Origin: Neorhizobium tomejilense
GTDB lineage: Bacteria; Pseudomonadota; Alphaproteobacteria; Rhizobiales; Rhizobiaceae
NCBI GenBank assembly: GCA_002968845.1
Contig: PVBG01000004.1
Span: 310,001-374,000, forward strand
Length of the DNA: 64,000 nucleotides
Reading direction: 5' to 3'
Within the stretch, counting starts at the first letter, position 1. Every line of letters begins with the position of its first letter. The notes beneath the pieces are model-generated. The model worked only from the letters and a program-made list of their open reading frames with translations. It did no database searches and had not been told where the DNA came from. Shown here piece after piece: positions 26,944 to 35,991 of the stretch. Both the position numbers and the translations under genes were made by a program.

Positions 26944-27636
26944 ATGACGGATCAGCAGAAGAGCCTTGAACGCGAAGGTGGCGGAGAAAAACCGCGGCGT
27001 CCCAAGCAATACATGCGGGCGAACGAGCGCGAACAGTTCATCTTGGACGAGGCGGTCCGCTTCTTCGCCGAGCATGGCTTCGAGGGCCAGACCCGCGAAC
27101 TCGCCAAGCGCATCGGCATCACCCATTCGGCGATCTATCGGCATTTTCCCAGCAAGGAAGCCTTGATCGAGCGGGTCTACGAACATGTCTATCTCAGCCG
27201 CTGGGACGATAGCTGGGCCGGCCTCATCATCGACCGCAGCCGGTCATTGGAAAGCCGGCTGACGGAATTTTATCTGCGATATGTGGAACGCGTCTTCCAC
27301 TACGACTGGGTCAGGATCTTCGTCTTTTCCGGCCTCAAAACCTTCGACATCACGACGCGCTATCTCGACATCGTGCGCCGGCAGATCATCGAGCCTGCCT
27401 GCCTGGAACTCCGCCACGAACTGGGCCTGCCAGGCCCGGACGAGGCGCCGCTTTCCGAGCGGGAGACCGAATTGTTCTGGGGTCTCCACGGCCGCATCTT
27501 CTATCTGGCGATCCGTCGGTTCGTCTATGCGACGCCCACCCCGGAATCTCTGGACGAGATCGTCCGCGACGGCGTCAGAAGCTTCATGCTGGGTGGCCCC
27601 GCAATCGCAAAGGCAATCGTTCAACGGAAACCCTAG
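26944..27636 (+). CDS. TetR/AcrR-family regulator
   Basis: This 230-residue protein has a TetR helix-turn-helix at about residues 28-75: FILDEAVRFFAEHGFEGQT, then the recognition region RIGITHSAIYRHFPSKEALI. The remaining helical domain is the ligand-binding and dimer part. It diverges from the hydroxylase-importer operon with three palindromic repeats between, so it is the likely repressor of that operon and of itself. Its effector is probably the imported substrate or its CoA or hydroxylated product. Confidence 0.9.
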   Translation: MTDQQKSLEREGGGEKPRRPKQYMRANEREQFILDEAVRFFAEHGFEGQTRELAKRIGITHSAIYRHFPSKEALIERVYEHVYLSRWDDSWAGLIIDRSRSLESRLTEFYLRYVERVFHYDWVRIFVFSGLKTFDITTRYLDIVRRQIIEPACLELRHELGLPGPDEAPLSERETELFWGLHGRIFYLAIRRFVYATPTPESLDEIVRDGVRSFMLGGPAIAKAIVQRKP

Positions 27637-27672
27637 CGCGCGTCCGCCTGAATGCCACCGTCCCCAGGATCT

Positions 27673-27686
27673 CGGCGGTTCCGCCG
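27673..27686. terminator. Short hairpin between convergent tetR and livF
   Basis: CGGCGG TT CCGCCG can form a tight 6-bp hairpin in the 58-bp gap between two convergent genes. No U-run follows on either strand, so its terminator role is uncertain. Confidence 0.3.
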
Positions 27687-27694
27687 TGCCTCCC

Positions 27695-28426
27695 CTAATG
27701 GGCGCCCAGCATGGCGCGGCGGATCTCGTCATGGGCGATCTCGCCGTCAGAACGCTTGAACTCCCGTTGAATGCTGCCATGGGAAAGCACATAGGCGCGC
27801 GACGACACGTCGATCGCCTGGAAGAAGCTCTGCTCCGCCATCAGGATCGTCATATTGCTCTTCTCGCGCAGCTGGGTGATGGCATTCAGCACGTCACGCA
27901 CGACGATCGGCGCCAGGCCCACCGAGGGTTCATCGATGATGATGATCTTCGGCGCCGTCATCAGCGAACGGGCGATCGCCAGCAATTGCTGCTGCCCGCC
28001 GCTCATGGTCGAGGCGATCTGCCTGCGGCGCTCCAGAAGCAGCGGAAAGGTTTCGAAACAATAGGCGAGGTTCTGCTTCATCCGGTCGCGGACCCCGGGG
28101 TTGCTGCCCGCGAGCTTGAGATTGTCCTCGACCGAGATGTTCGGCACGAGGCGGCGACCTTCCGGGACGATCGACAGGCCGAGGCGGACGATCTCGTGCG
28201 GTTGAAGTTTCGTGAGGTCCGTGTTCTTGCCGTTCCATTCGAGCACGATCCGACCCGCGCTTGCCCGCACGAAACCGAGGATGCAGTTGAACAGCGTGCT
28301 CTTGCCGTTGCCGTTCATGCCGAGCAGCGCGACCATCTCGCTCTCGTTCAGTTCCAGCGAGACCTTTCGCAGAACCGAGACGGCGCCGTAACCGGCCGAC
28401 AGGTTTTCAATAATCAGCCTATTCAC
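27695..28426 (-). CDS. livF: Branched-chain-type ABC importer ATPase (LivF family), second system
   Basis: This 243-residue ATPase belongs to the second Liv-type importer. Walker A is GMNGNGKST, the signature is MSGGQQQ and Walker B is IIIIDEPSVGL. It is the last gene of the operon that begins with the binding protein at 32276 and overlaps livG by eight bases. It is clearly distinct in sequence from the LivF at 18388, so the two importers are not a recent duplication. Confidence 0.92.
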   Translation of the reverse strand: MNRLIIENLSAGYGAVSVLRKVSLELNESEMVALLGMNGNGKSTLFNCILGFVRASAGRIVLEWNGKNTDLTKLQPHEIVRLGLSIVPEGRRLVPNISVEDNLKLAGSNPGVRDRMKQNLAYCFETFPLLLERRRQIASTMSGGQQQLLAIARSLMTAPKIIIIDEPSVGLAPIVVRDVLNAITQLREKSNMTILMAEQSFFQAIDVSSRAYVLSHGSIQREFKRSDGEIAHDEIRRAMLGAH

Positions 28427-29132
28427 CGAAATACACCTTCTGAACGAGCGGGTTTTCGGCGATCTCGGACGAGGTTCCCGCCGCGATCAGGCGGCCGGTC
28501 TCGAAGCAGACGACCCGCTGCGAAAAGCGCATGACCGCATGCATGATGTGTTCGATCATGATCACCGCGACGCCTGACCGGTTGAGCGCGAAAAGGATCT
28601 CCAGCACTTCGTCGATCTCCTCTTCGGACAAGCCCGCCATTGCCTCGTCGGCGATCAGGACCTTCGGATTGCCGACAAGCGCGCGGGCCAGTTCCAGCTT
28701 GCGCAATTCGAGCTGGGTCAGCTTTTCGGACGGATCCGAGATGCGGCCCGACAGCCCGACGCTCGCAAGCACCGACCTTGCCCGGTCATGCTTGCTGCCC
28801 TCGACATGGCAGTAATCGAGCGGAACGAGCAGGTTTTCAAACACGGTCATGCCGGTGAATGGCCGCGGGATCTGAAAGCTGCGGGCGATGCCCATCCGGG
28901 CTCGCTTATGGGCCTGGAGATGCGAGATGTCCCGGCTCTCGAAAAACACCGATCCGCTGTCGGGACGGTGGACGCCAGTGATGCAGTTGATGAGCGTCGT
29001 CTTGCCGGAACCGTTGGGGCCGATGATGCCGAGCCGCTCGCCGGCCCCGACATCGAGATCGACGGGACCGAGCGCGCGGAACGATCCGAACCGTTTTTCG
29101 ACGCCCTTGAGGGAGAGAACCGGCTCCGTCAT
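28419..29132 (-). CDS. livG: Branched-chain-type ABC importer ATPase (LivG family), second system
   Basis: This 237-residue ATPase has Walker A GPNGSGKTT and a Walker B region LIADEAMAGL. The signature motif is strongly altered, with LTQLELRKLELARAL where SGGQ-like glycines usually stand; other LivG subfamilies also lack the glycines here, so it should still work with the canonical LivF. It overlaps livM by four bases and livF by eight. Confidence 0.9.
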   Translation of the reverse strand: MTEPVLSLKGVEKRFGSFRALGPVDLDVGAGERLGIIGPNGSGKTTLINCITGVHRPDSGSVFFESRDISHLQAHKRARMGIARSFQIPRPFTGMTVFENLLVPLDYCHVEGSKHDRARSVLASVGLSGRISDPSEKLTQLELRKLELARALVGNPKVLIADEAMAGLSEEEIDEVLEILFALNRSGVAVIMIEHIMHAVMRFSQRVVCFETGRLIAAGTSSEIAENPLVQKVYFGE

Positions 29133-30079
29133 GGTCTTGCCCTGCCTTTATTGCGGCCGAAGAGATCCGAAATACCGCCCGGAGCAAAGGCCACGAAGGC
29201 GATCAGGACCGCGCCGACGAAGAGAATGTTGAGTTCGGAGGATATGGTGACCGTGGCGATCTGCTGCACCGAAGCGAGCAGAAGAGCACCGATCACCGGG
29301 CCGACCCAGGTTCGGGTACCGCCGATCAGCGGCATGGCGATGGCGTTCAAACCGATGATCAGGCTGAAGGCGGTGACCGGTTCGACGAAGGAGGTGTAGA
29401 ACGGATATGGCGCACCGGCCGCGGCAAGCACCGCGCCGCTCAGGGCGCAGGCGACCAACTTGAGGCGAAGCGTCGGCACGCCGGAGCATTCCGCGGCGTC
29501 CTCGCTTGCCCGCACGGCCCTCAAGCCACGACCGATCCAGGAGATCTCCACCCAGCGGGCGAGCGCGACGCTGGCGACGGCGATCACCACCATGACGGTG
29601 AAATTGTATTGCGATGGCCCGAGGCTCCAGGCAGGCGGCCGCGGGCCATAGACGGCCATGCCGCTTGCCCCGCCGAGACCGGAGATATTGTGGACGATGG
29701 TTTCGAGGACGACGACGAGGCCGAGCGTGGCGATAGCGAAATAGACTCCCTGGATACGCAATGTCAGGTAGCCCATCAGCACGCCGAGAACGGCGCCGAC
29801 AATCGCCGCGGCCAGGATGCAGAGCGGCAGCGGCAGGCCGAATGTGGTGAACAGGAATGCCGACAGATAGACGCCGGCGCCGAAGAAACCGGCCGCGCCG
29901 AAATTGATGTAGCCGGCATAACCGCCGAGAATGTTCCAGCCTGTGGCGATCGTCACATATTGAAGGACCACGTAGCCGGCAAAGAAATAGAACGGGTTCC
30001 TGAGCAGCCACGGCATCAGGAAGCCTAACGTAAGCACGATGATGGCGCCCGCGAGGAACAGGAGGGAATTCTTTTTCAT
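29129..30079 (-). CDS. livM: Branched-chain-type ABC importer permease (LivM family), second system
   Basis: This 316-residue inner-membrane permease shows the LivM stretch GWNILGGYAGYINFGAAGFFGAG at about residues 48-70 and the coupling-loop motif RASEDAAECSGV. About nine hydrophobic segments are present. Four-base overlaps with livH and livG indicate translational coupling. It forms the channel of the second importer. Confidence 0.92.
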   Translation of the reverse strand: MKKNSLLFLAGAIIVLTLGFLMPWLLRNPFYFFAGYVVLQYVTIATGWNILGGYAGYINFGAAGFFGAGVYLSAFLFTTFGLPLPLCILAAAIVGAVLGVLMGYLTLRIQGVYFAIATLGLVVVLETIVHNISGLGGASGMAVYGPRPPAWSLGPSQYNFTVMVVIAVASVALARWVEISWIGRGLRAVRASEDAAECSGVPTLRLKLVACALSGAVLAAAGAPYPFYTSFVEPVTAFSLIIGLNAIAMPLIGGTRTWVGPVIGALLLASVQQIATVTISSELNILFVGAVLIAFVAFAPGGISDLFGRNKGRARP

Positions 30080-30954
30080 CGCGCAGCTCCGAACAGGCCC
30101 TGCGGGCGGAGGGCGAGGCCCAGCAGCAGGATCGCAAAGGCGACGCCGGGGGACCAGGAAGGGTTGAGGTAGCTGGAGACCAGCGCTTCGGCGATGCCGA
30201 TGATGATGGCGATCACCAGGCTGCCGGGAATGGACCCCATGCCGGCGAGCACCACGATCGCGAAGACGCGGCCGATCTGGTAGCGCCCGGCAAAGGGTTC
30301 GATCGGGCCGACCATGATCAGGGCGGCTCCGGCGATGACGGCGGTCGCGGTGGCAATGCCGAACGCGTGCCGCTTGACGGAGGCCGGGTTGAGGCCGGCG
30401 ATCGAAAGCGCCCGCTCCTCATGGGCGACGGCGCGGATTGCCGTGCCGGAATTGGTGCGGCTGAGATAAAGCCACACGGCAGCGATGGTCACGGGGGCGA
30501 GAAGCGCGGGGATCAGCAGCCGATAGGGAACGGTGAGGACGCCGAGCTTGAGGCTCAAGCCGATATAGGAAACGCTGACGGACTTGAGCTCGGAACCGAA
30601 GCCCAGCGACAACAGAATCTCGATCACCAGCGAAAGGCCGAAGAACAGCGTCAGGCTCTGCAGCACATTGGCACCGCCCTTGCGTTCGAAAACCGCCGAA
30701 TAGAAAGCGTAGAGCACGACTCCGAGAAGATAGAAGGGCACAAGGCCGATCACCGCCGCGACGATCGGATCGATCCCCCATTGGGTCAGCGTGTAGACGA
30801 AAAACGCACCGGCGACGACGAGCGTCGGATGGGCGATATTGGGGATGTGGAGAATGCCGAAGGTGATCCCGAGCCCCAGGGCGAGCGATGCATAAACGCT
30901 CCCCAGCAGAATGCCCGTCACGATGGCGTTCAGCAGAATGTCGATCGATAGCAT
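30076..30954 (-). CDS. livH: Branched-chain-type ABC importer permease (LivH family), second system
   Basis: This 292-residue inner-membrane permease has the LivH N-terminal pattern LGLGITFGILHIPNIAHPT and the later IVVLAGMGSIPGSLVIA loop. It follows the binding-protein gene by 53 bp and overlaps livM by four bases. Together with LivM it forms the translocation pathway. Confidence 0.92.
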   Translation of the reverse strand: MLSIDILLNAIVTGILLGSVYASLALGLGITFGILHIPNIAHPTLVVAGAFFVYTLTQWGIDPIVAAVIGLVPFYLLGVVLYAFYSAVFERKGGANVLQSLTLFFGLSLVIEILLSLGFGSELKSVSVSYIGLSLKLGVLTVPYRLLIPALLAPVTIAAVWLYLSRTNSGTAIRAVAHEERALSIAGLNPASVKRHAFGIATATAVIAGAALIMVGPIEPFAGRYQIGRVFAIVVLAGMGSIPGSLVIAIIIGIAEALVSSYLNPSWSPGVAFAILLLGLALRPQGLFGAAR

Positions 30955-31007
30955 TGATAGGGGCCCTTGAGCCGGCCTTGCGCCGGCTCTCTGGATCGGT
31001 TGAAGGA

Positions 31008-32276
31008 TTAGCTGGCGCGCGCCTTGTTATAAGGCGCGGCGAGATCGCCCGTCTTCAGGGATGGCGGGTCGAGAATGACCTGGTGGCCCGGATTGCGGAA
31101 CTGTTCGAGATCGTTGCCCTTGATGCCGCGCAACTGCACCATCAGGACGCGGCGTTCCTTCCAGTCGCCGATCTCGGTAAAGGCGATCTTGCCGGCGATG
31201 GTATCGACGGCGTTGGCATGCAGGAAGGCTGCCATCTTGGCCGGATCGACGGAATTCGAACCCTTGATCGCAGCCGCCGCCAGCTGGCCGGCGACATAAT
31301 AGAAGGGCGGAATGTAAAACCCGAGCGGATCGACGCCCTGCTTGACGGCGATGGGCGTATACCGGTCGAAAAAGCTCTTGATCGCCGGTGTCTGCATGGT
31401 GGGCTCCGGAACGAAGGTATGCGAGTTCACGAGCCCGTTGAGTTCGGGACCGAGCGAACCGAGCAGCGCCCCGTATTGCGGACCGATCATGGCGCCGCCG
31501 AAGAGTTTCACCTTGTCGGAAATGCCGATTTCCTTGACGCCGCGGATGATCGCCGTGCTGTCGGCCGGATAGGAGGCGATGAAGATCGCCTCCGGGTCCC
31601 CGGCATTGATGTTGCGGATCATCGAAGAGAAGTCGGAGGTGTTCGGCGGGTAGCTCTGATTGAACACCACCTCCATGCCGTATTCCTTGGCGACTTCCGC
31701 GCCGCCCTTGGCGGCATTTTTTGAGAATTCCAGGTCGGCATTGATGATGGCGATCTTCTTGACCCCTTGCGCCTTGGCAAGGTCGAAGAAGCCGCGGGCC
31801 CAATCCCGGCCGGAGTTCGGCCCCCACGGGCCGCTGTGGAAGAACTTGTCGTGCTTGGCGACATCGTTGCCGGCAAGGCCGAACATGCCGATCATGAACA
31901 GGTCGCGCTGCTTGATGAAGGGCATGACCGGCGCAGAAAGGTTGGCACCGTAAGGCGAAAACAACACGTCGCAGGCGTCCACGTCGACGAGCTTCGAATA
32001 GATCGCCGGCACGTTGGCGGCACTGCTCTGGTCGTCGTAGATGACCAGTTCGACCTTGCGGCCGAGAAGCCCGCCTGCCGCGTTGACGTCCTCTCGCCAG
32101 AGCTCGTACCCGATCTGGCCATTCTTGGTGCTCGCCAGCGGACCGGTCAGCGACACGCTGGCGCCGACCCGGATCGGCTTGTCCTGCGCAAATACCTTGC
32201 TCCCCAGGATTGCCGGCGCGGCAAGACCCGCAGCCGTCGCCGCCATGAGCTTGTGAAACTGACGCCTTGTCTTCAT
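31008..32276 (-). CDS. ABC substrate-binding protein, Leu/Ile/Val-binding fold, second system
   Basis: This 422-residue periplasmic protein has a Peripla_BP_6 fold. The start at 32276 has GGGAGGG upstream and gives a Tat-type signal (TRRQFHKLM) ending near SKVFAQ. The mature part begins with the family stretch RVGASVSLTGPLAS, then GGLLGRKVELVIYDDQSSA. Many binding proteins of this type recognise aromatic acids or amides. It heads the importer operon, diverges from an IclR gene, and shares operator-like palindromes with the ring-cleavage operon at 33349, which suggests that this importer supplies that pathway. Confidence 0.92.
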   Translation of the reverse strand: MKTRRQFHKLMAATAAGLAAPAILGSKVFAQDKPIRVGASVSLTGPLASTKNGQIGYELWREDVNAAGGLLGRKVELVIYDDQSSAANVPAIYSKLVDVDACDVLFSPYGANLSAPVMPFIKQRDLFMIGMFGLAGNDVAKHDKFFHSGPWGPNSGRDWARGFFDLAKAQGVKKIAIINADLEFSKNAAKGGAEVAKEYGMEVVFNQSYPPNTSDFSSMIRNINAGDPEAIFIASYPADSTAIIRGVKEIGISDKVKLFGGAMIGPQYGALLGSLGPELNGLVNSHTFVPEPTMQTPAIKSFFDRYTPIAVKQGVDPLGFYIPPFYYVAGQLAAAAIKGSNSVDPAKMAAFLHANAVDTIAGKIAFTEIGDWKERRVLMVQLRGIKGNDLEQFRNPGHQVILDPPSLKTGDLAAPYNKARAS

Positions 32277-32296
32277 AGCTTTTCCCTCCCAAGAAA

Positions 32297-32330
32297 ATTC
32301 GCTAGACGAATAAATATTCGCATAACGATA
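32297..32330. promoter_or_regulatory. Twin IclR operator, importer/regulator promoter
   Basis: ATTCG-CTAGA-CGAAT at 32297-32311 is a perfect interrupted palindrome, followed 19 bp later (start to start) by ATTCG-CATAA-CGATA at 32316-32330, a degraded copy. They lie between the importer operon and the divergent IclR gene. The same pair with the same interval stands before the operon at 33349. Confidence 0.6.
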
Positions 32331-32396
32331 GGCAGCAGGTCTTGCGCTTGTCAATCCCGTGTGCGAACGAAATGCCGTGCAGCAGGAGAAATTCCG

Positions 32397-33212
32397 ATGA
32401 TTGACAGCAATTCGCCCGAGTTCGTCGAGGCGTTGGCACGGGGATTGTCGGTCCTGGAGGCTTTCGACGCCAAGGATCCGGAAATGACGCTGGCCGAGCT
32501 TTCCCGCAAGGTCGGCATGTCGATCGCCACCGTCCGGCGGAATGTCCTCACGCTCGAAGCGCTCGGGTTCATTCGCCGGCACAACAAGCATTTTCTCCTG
32601 GCTCCCCGCATCCTCACCCTCGGCTCCGCCTATTTGAACGCCTTCAATGTCGAAGAAGCGGTCACTCCTGAACTGCACCGGATCACCGCGCTTTTCGGCG
32701 ATGCCGCCAACATGGCGGTGCTCGACGGGACGAACGTGCTCTACATTGCCCATCTTTCCGAAAGCCGCGGCGTGCGGCGCAATGCCAGCCTCGGCGTCAC
32801 CTATCCCGCCTACGCCACCTCGATGGGCCGGGTGCTGATGGCAGCTCTTGCGGAAGAGGAGATGGACCGGTTTTTTGAAGCCTATACGCCGGTAAGGCTG
32901 ACGGACTACACGGTGACCAACGAGGCGGAACTCCGGGAGATCCTGGTCGAGACCCGCGCAAAGGGCTATTCGATCACTGTCGACCAGCTCGATTACGGCA
33001 TCACCGCGCTTGCCGTGCCGGTCAAGGACAATACCGGACGGGTCGTCTGCGCGATCAACAGTTCCGGCTACACGCCCCGGCTGACCCCGGAGGAACTGGT
33101 CGAACAGCGCCTGCCGGAACTGCGGCTGGCGGCCAACCGGCTCTCTCAGCTGTTCAGCCGTTTTCCGGCGCTCGTGCATTCACTGGCGCCGGCCAACCCG
33201 GCCACCCACTGA
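32397..33212 (+). CDS. IclR-family regulator (PcaU/PobR-like)
   Basis: This 271-residue protein begins with FVEALARGLSVLEAFD, typical of the IclR regulators of protocatechuate and related aromatic pathways. The helix-turn-helix at about residues 25-75 includes VGMSIATVRRNVLTLEALGF. A C-terminal effector domain follows, with SMGRVLMAAL and GITALAVPVKD. The start at 32397 follows CAGGAGAA. It is flanked by two promoters with identical twin palindromes, so it probably controls both the importer operon and the ring-cleavage operon, and itself. Confidence 0.92.
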   Translation: MIDSNSPEFVEALARGLSVLEAFDAKDPEMTLAELSRKVGMSIATVRRNVLTLEALGFIRRHNKHFLLAPRILTLGSAYLNAFNVEEAVTPELHRITALFGDAANMAVLDGTNVLYIAHLSESRGVRRNASLGVTYPAYATSMGRVLMAALAEEEMDRFFEAYTPVRLTDYTVTNEAELREILVETRAKGYSITVDQLDYGITALAVPVKDNTGRVVCAINSSGYTPRLTPEELVEQRLPELRLAANRLSQLFSRFPALVHSLAPANPATH

Positions 33213-33286
33213 TCCCTCACAGCCAACTCCTCCTCTGAAATTTTTCGAAGCTCTTGCGACAGGGCTTGACACCCCGCGCCATCGAA

Positions 33287-33320
33287 ATTCATTATACGAA
33301 TATAAATTCGCCAAGCGAAT
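33287..33320. promoter_or_regulatory. Twin IclR operator, ring-cleavage operon promoter
   Basis: ATTCA-TTATA-CGAAT at 33287-33301 and ATTCG-CCAAG-CGAAT at 33306-33320 repeat with a 19-bp interval, the second being perfect. They end 28 bp before the FMN reductase start. Spacing and half-sites match the pair at 32297, which marks these as one regulon. Confidence 0.6.
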
Positions 33321-33348
33321 ATTTTTAGGAATGGCATGGGAGGGATTC

Positions 33349-33924
33349 ATGGCGCGATTGCAAATCGCCGTCATCGTCGGAAGTGCACGGCAGGCGTCGC
33401 TCAACAGGCTGCTCGCCCTTGCCCTGACGCGGCTTGCGAAGCCCGACGTCGAGTTCGAATGGGTGACGATCCGTGACCTGCCGATCTTCGACCAGGAAGT
33501 GCTGGATGCCGGCACACCCCCGCAGGTCGAGCGGCTGAAGGCCGAGATCAGGCGAGCCGATGCGCTGCTTTTCGTCACGCCGGAGCACAACCGCTCGATC
33601 TCGGCGATGCTGAAGAATGCCATCGACTGGGCTTCGCGGCCCAGGGATACCAGCGCCTGGGCCGGCAAGCCGGCGGCGATCACCGGTGCTTCCTACGGCC
33701 GGATCGGCACCGCGGCGGCGCAGCAGCACCTGCGTGCCATTCTCGGCTGCCTCGACGTTGCCGTGATGGGGCTGCCAGAAGCGTTCATCCATCTGCCGCC
33801 CGGCCTCATCACCCCCGAAGGCGATGTGACCAATGAGGAAACCCGCCTCTTCCTGCAGCAGTTCATGGATCAGTTCGACCGATGGGCCAGCCGCTTCGCG
33901 GGCAAGGCGAGCGTTGCAGCCTAA
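33349..33924 (+). CDS. NADPH-dependent FMN reductase family protein
   Basis: This 191-residue flavodoxin-like protein has the FMN_red motif GSARQASLNRLLALAL near its N-terminus and TPEHNRSISAMLKNAIDW, the usual FMN-binding and dimer region. The start at 33349 has GGGAGGG upstream, while the in-frame ATG at 33331 would add six residues. As the first gene of the ring-cleavage operon it could supply reduced flavin to a monooxygenase or reduce a quinone, nitro or azo group. Confidence 0.85.
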   Translation: MARLQIAVIVGSARQASLNRLLALALTRLAKPDVEFEWVTIRDLPIFDQEVLDAGTPPQVERLKAEIRRADALLFVTPEHNRSISAMLKNAIDWASRPRDTSAWAGKPAAITGASYGRIGTAAAQQHLRAILGCLDVAVMGLPEAFIHLPPGLITPEGDVTNEETRLFLQQFMDQFDRWASRFAGKASVAA

Positions 33925-33945
33925 TCATTTCCCAAGGACATCAGC

Positions 33946-34758
33946 ATGAAAATCGGCAAGCAATCCGCGCCCTACCAGGCGATCTGCACCTCTAATCCGG
34001 AGACGATCATCGTGCGGGGCCACGACCTCGTCGACACCCTGATCGGTTCGATCTCGTTTACGGAATATACCTGGCTGCTGGTCGCCGGCTCTCTGCCGGA
34101 CGAAAAACAGCGCCGCATGCTCGACGCGACGCTGGTGGCGATCGCCGAACATGGCCTGGTGCCGAGCGTGCAGGTTGCCCGCATGACGCTCGCCGCCTCT
34201 CCGGAAGCGGTCCAGGGCGCCGTCGCCGCCGGCCTTCTCGGCTGCGGTTCGGTCATCCTCGGCGCGTCCGAAACCTCGGGGGCCTTCTTCCGCGATATCC
34301 GCGAAGAGGCGCAGACGAGCGGCCGATCGGTGGAAGCCGCCGCCGAAAAGCTGTTGCGCGGCTACAGGGAACAGAAGAAACCGGTGCCCGGCTACGGTCA
34401 TCCCCTTCACAAGGGGCATGATCCGCGCGCCGAGCGCCTGCTTGCGATCGCCCGCGAACTCGACGTCGCCGGCATTCATTGCGAGATCGCCAAGACGGTC
34501 GAACGGCTCATCCCCGAGATCATCGGCAGGCCGCTGGTCATGAACGTGTCGAGCGCCATTCCCTGCGTGCTGCTCGATGCCGGTTACCCGCTGCTCGCCC
34601 TGAAGGGTGTGCCGCTTCTTGCCCGCACCGCCGGGCTTATCGGTCACCTGCTCGAGGAACAGACAAGACCGATCGGCTTCGTCATGTCCGCCGCCGCCGG
34701 CAGCGCCATCGAATACGACGGCCCCGCGCCTGACGGCTTCGTGGCAAACGAGAACTAG
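33946..34758 (+). CDS. Citryl-CoA lyase-like citrate synthase family protein
   Basis: This 270-residue protein is a short member of the citrate synthase superfamily of the type annotated as citryl-CoA lyase. The catalytic histidine region GYGHPLHKGHDPRAERL (His152 and Arg161) is intact. Such short members cleave citryl-CoA or a related tertiary-hydroxy acyl-CoA to an acyl-CoA and an oxo acid. It sits directly before a class III CoA-transferase gene, 9 bp away, and within a ring-cleavage operon. A CoA-linked split of a citrate-like ring-cleavage product is therefore plausible, though untested. Confidence 0.75.
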   Translation: MKIGKQSAPYQAICTSNPETIIVRGHDLVDTLIGSISFTEYTWLLVAGSLPDEKQRRMLDATLVAIAEHGLVPSVQVARMTLAASPEAVQGAVAAGLLGCGSVILGASETSGAFFRDIREEAQTSGRSVEAAAEKLLRGYREQKKPVPGYGHPLHKGHDPRAERLLAIARELDVAGIHCEIAKTVERLIPEIIGRPLVMNVSSAIPCVLLDAGYPLLALKGVPLLARTAGLIGHLLEEQTRPIGFVMSAAAGSAIEYDGPAPDGFVANEN

Positions 34759-34767
34759 GACCCGGAC

Positions 34768-35952
34768 ATGCTGAAAGCTCTGGACCAAATCCGCATCGTC
34801 GAACAGGGCACGTTCATTACCGGCCCCTGCGCCGGCATGATGCTCGCCGATCTCGGCGCCGATGTCATCAAGATCGAGTCGGCCGGCAATGGCGATCCCT
34901 ATCGCAGCTTCAAGACAGGTTTCTACAGCGCCCATTTCCAGGCCTATAACCGCAACAAGCGGGCGATCGGGCTGGATCTGAAAAGCGAACAGGACCGCGA
35001 GGTCTTCTACCAGCTGATCGCCCAGGCCGATATTTACATCCAGAATTTCCGCCCCGGCGCGGCAGGCCGCATCGGCGCCGACTACGAGACGCTGTCGAAG
35101 ATCAATCCCAGGCTGATCTACTGCTCGATCAGCGGGTTTGGCCCGGACGGTCCCTATGCGCAGCGGCCGGTCTACGATTCCGTCGCGCAGGCCGTCAGCG
35201 GGTTTCTCAGCGTCTCGATCGACCCCGAACAACCGCGCTTCATCGGCCCGGCGCTCGCCGATGCGATCACCGGCATCTATGCCTCGCTCGGCATTTCCGC
35301 AGCGCTGATCGAACGCGGCCGCACCGGCAAGGGCAAGCGCATCGACATTTCCATGGTCGAGGCCATGATGCATTTCGCGGTCGAACCCTTCATGGGCTAT
35401 TTCGCCCTTGGCGAAGAACCGAGCGGTGTCGATCGTCCGCGCCTCGCGCAGGCCTTCATCGTCCGCTGCAAGGACGACAAGCTGTTCGCCTTCCACCTGT
35501 CCTCGCTCGACAAGTTCTGGGATGCGCTGGTCGAGGCGATCGAGGGTGAGGCGCTGGCCAGGGACGAACGGTTCTCGCAGCGGCTGAAGCGCATCGACAA
35601 CTACGATGCGCTGAACGCCGAGCTCAACGCGATCTTCGCCACCAGGACCCGGGCGGAATGGGTGGAGCGCTTCTCGAAGTTCGACGTGCCCTTCGCGCCG
35701 ATCAACTCCATCCCGGATGTGGTGAACGATCCGCAGGCGCAGCATCTGGAAATGTTCGTGCCGGTCGCCGGCCGGATCGAAGGTGCCGAGCAGACGGTTC
35801 GGCCCGCCTATTCGTTCGATGGAGAACACGCAAAGACGGTGCGGGCCGCGCCGGTCGTCAACCAGCACGGGGACGAGATCCGCTCGGCGCTGCAAGGCAA
35901 TCCGACGGCCTGGCCGGCGCTGGAAACGGAGACGGCGGCTGTGGCGGGTTAG
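34768..35952 (+). CDS. Class III CoA-transferase (CaiB/BaiF family)
   Basis: This 394-residue protein is a family III CoA-transferase, which moves CoA between carboxylic acids through an aspartyl-CoA thioester. The conserved catalytic Asp is Asp165 in GPALADAITG. The family stretches GADVIKIE, RNKRAIGLDLK and GFGPDGPYA are also present. It lies 9 bp after the citryl-CoA-lyase-like gene and 39 bp before ligB, suggesting it activates the substrate of the lyase. Both donor and acceptor acids are unknown. Confidence 0.9.
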   Translation: MLKALDQIRIVEQGTFITGPCAGMMLADLGADVIKIESAGNGDPYRSFKTGFYSAHFQAYNRNKRAIGLDLKSEQDREVFYQLIAQADIYIQNFRPGAAGRIGADYETLSKINPRLIYCSISGFGPDGPYAQRPVYDSVAQAVSGFLSVSIDPEQPRFIGPALADAITGIYASLGISAALIERGRTGKGKRIDISMVEAMMHFAVEPFMGYFALGEEPSGVDRPRLAQAFIVRCKDDKLFAFHLSSLDKFWDALVEAIEGEALARDERFSQRLKRIDNYDALNAELNAIFATRTRAEWVERFSKFDVPFAPINSIPDVVNDPQAQHLEMFVPVAGRIEGAEQTVRPAYSFDGEHAKTVRAAPVVNQHGDEIRSALQGNPTAWPALETETAAVAG

Positions 35953-35991
35953 GAATTCGGTCTAATAGACAGGACAAGTTCGGAGGAGAAG

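Noticed and set aside
33925..35895. A 656-codon minus-strand open frame
   Set aside because: It is antisense to the citryl-CoA-lyase-like and CoA-transferase genes and shows only charged low-complexity sequence.
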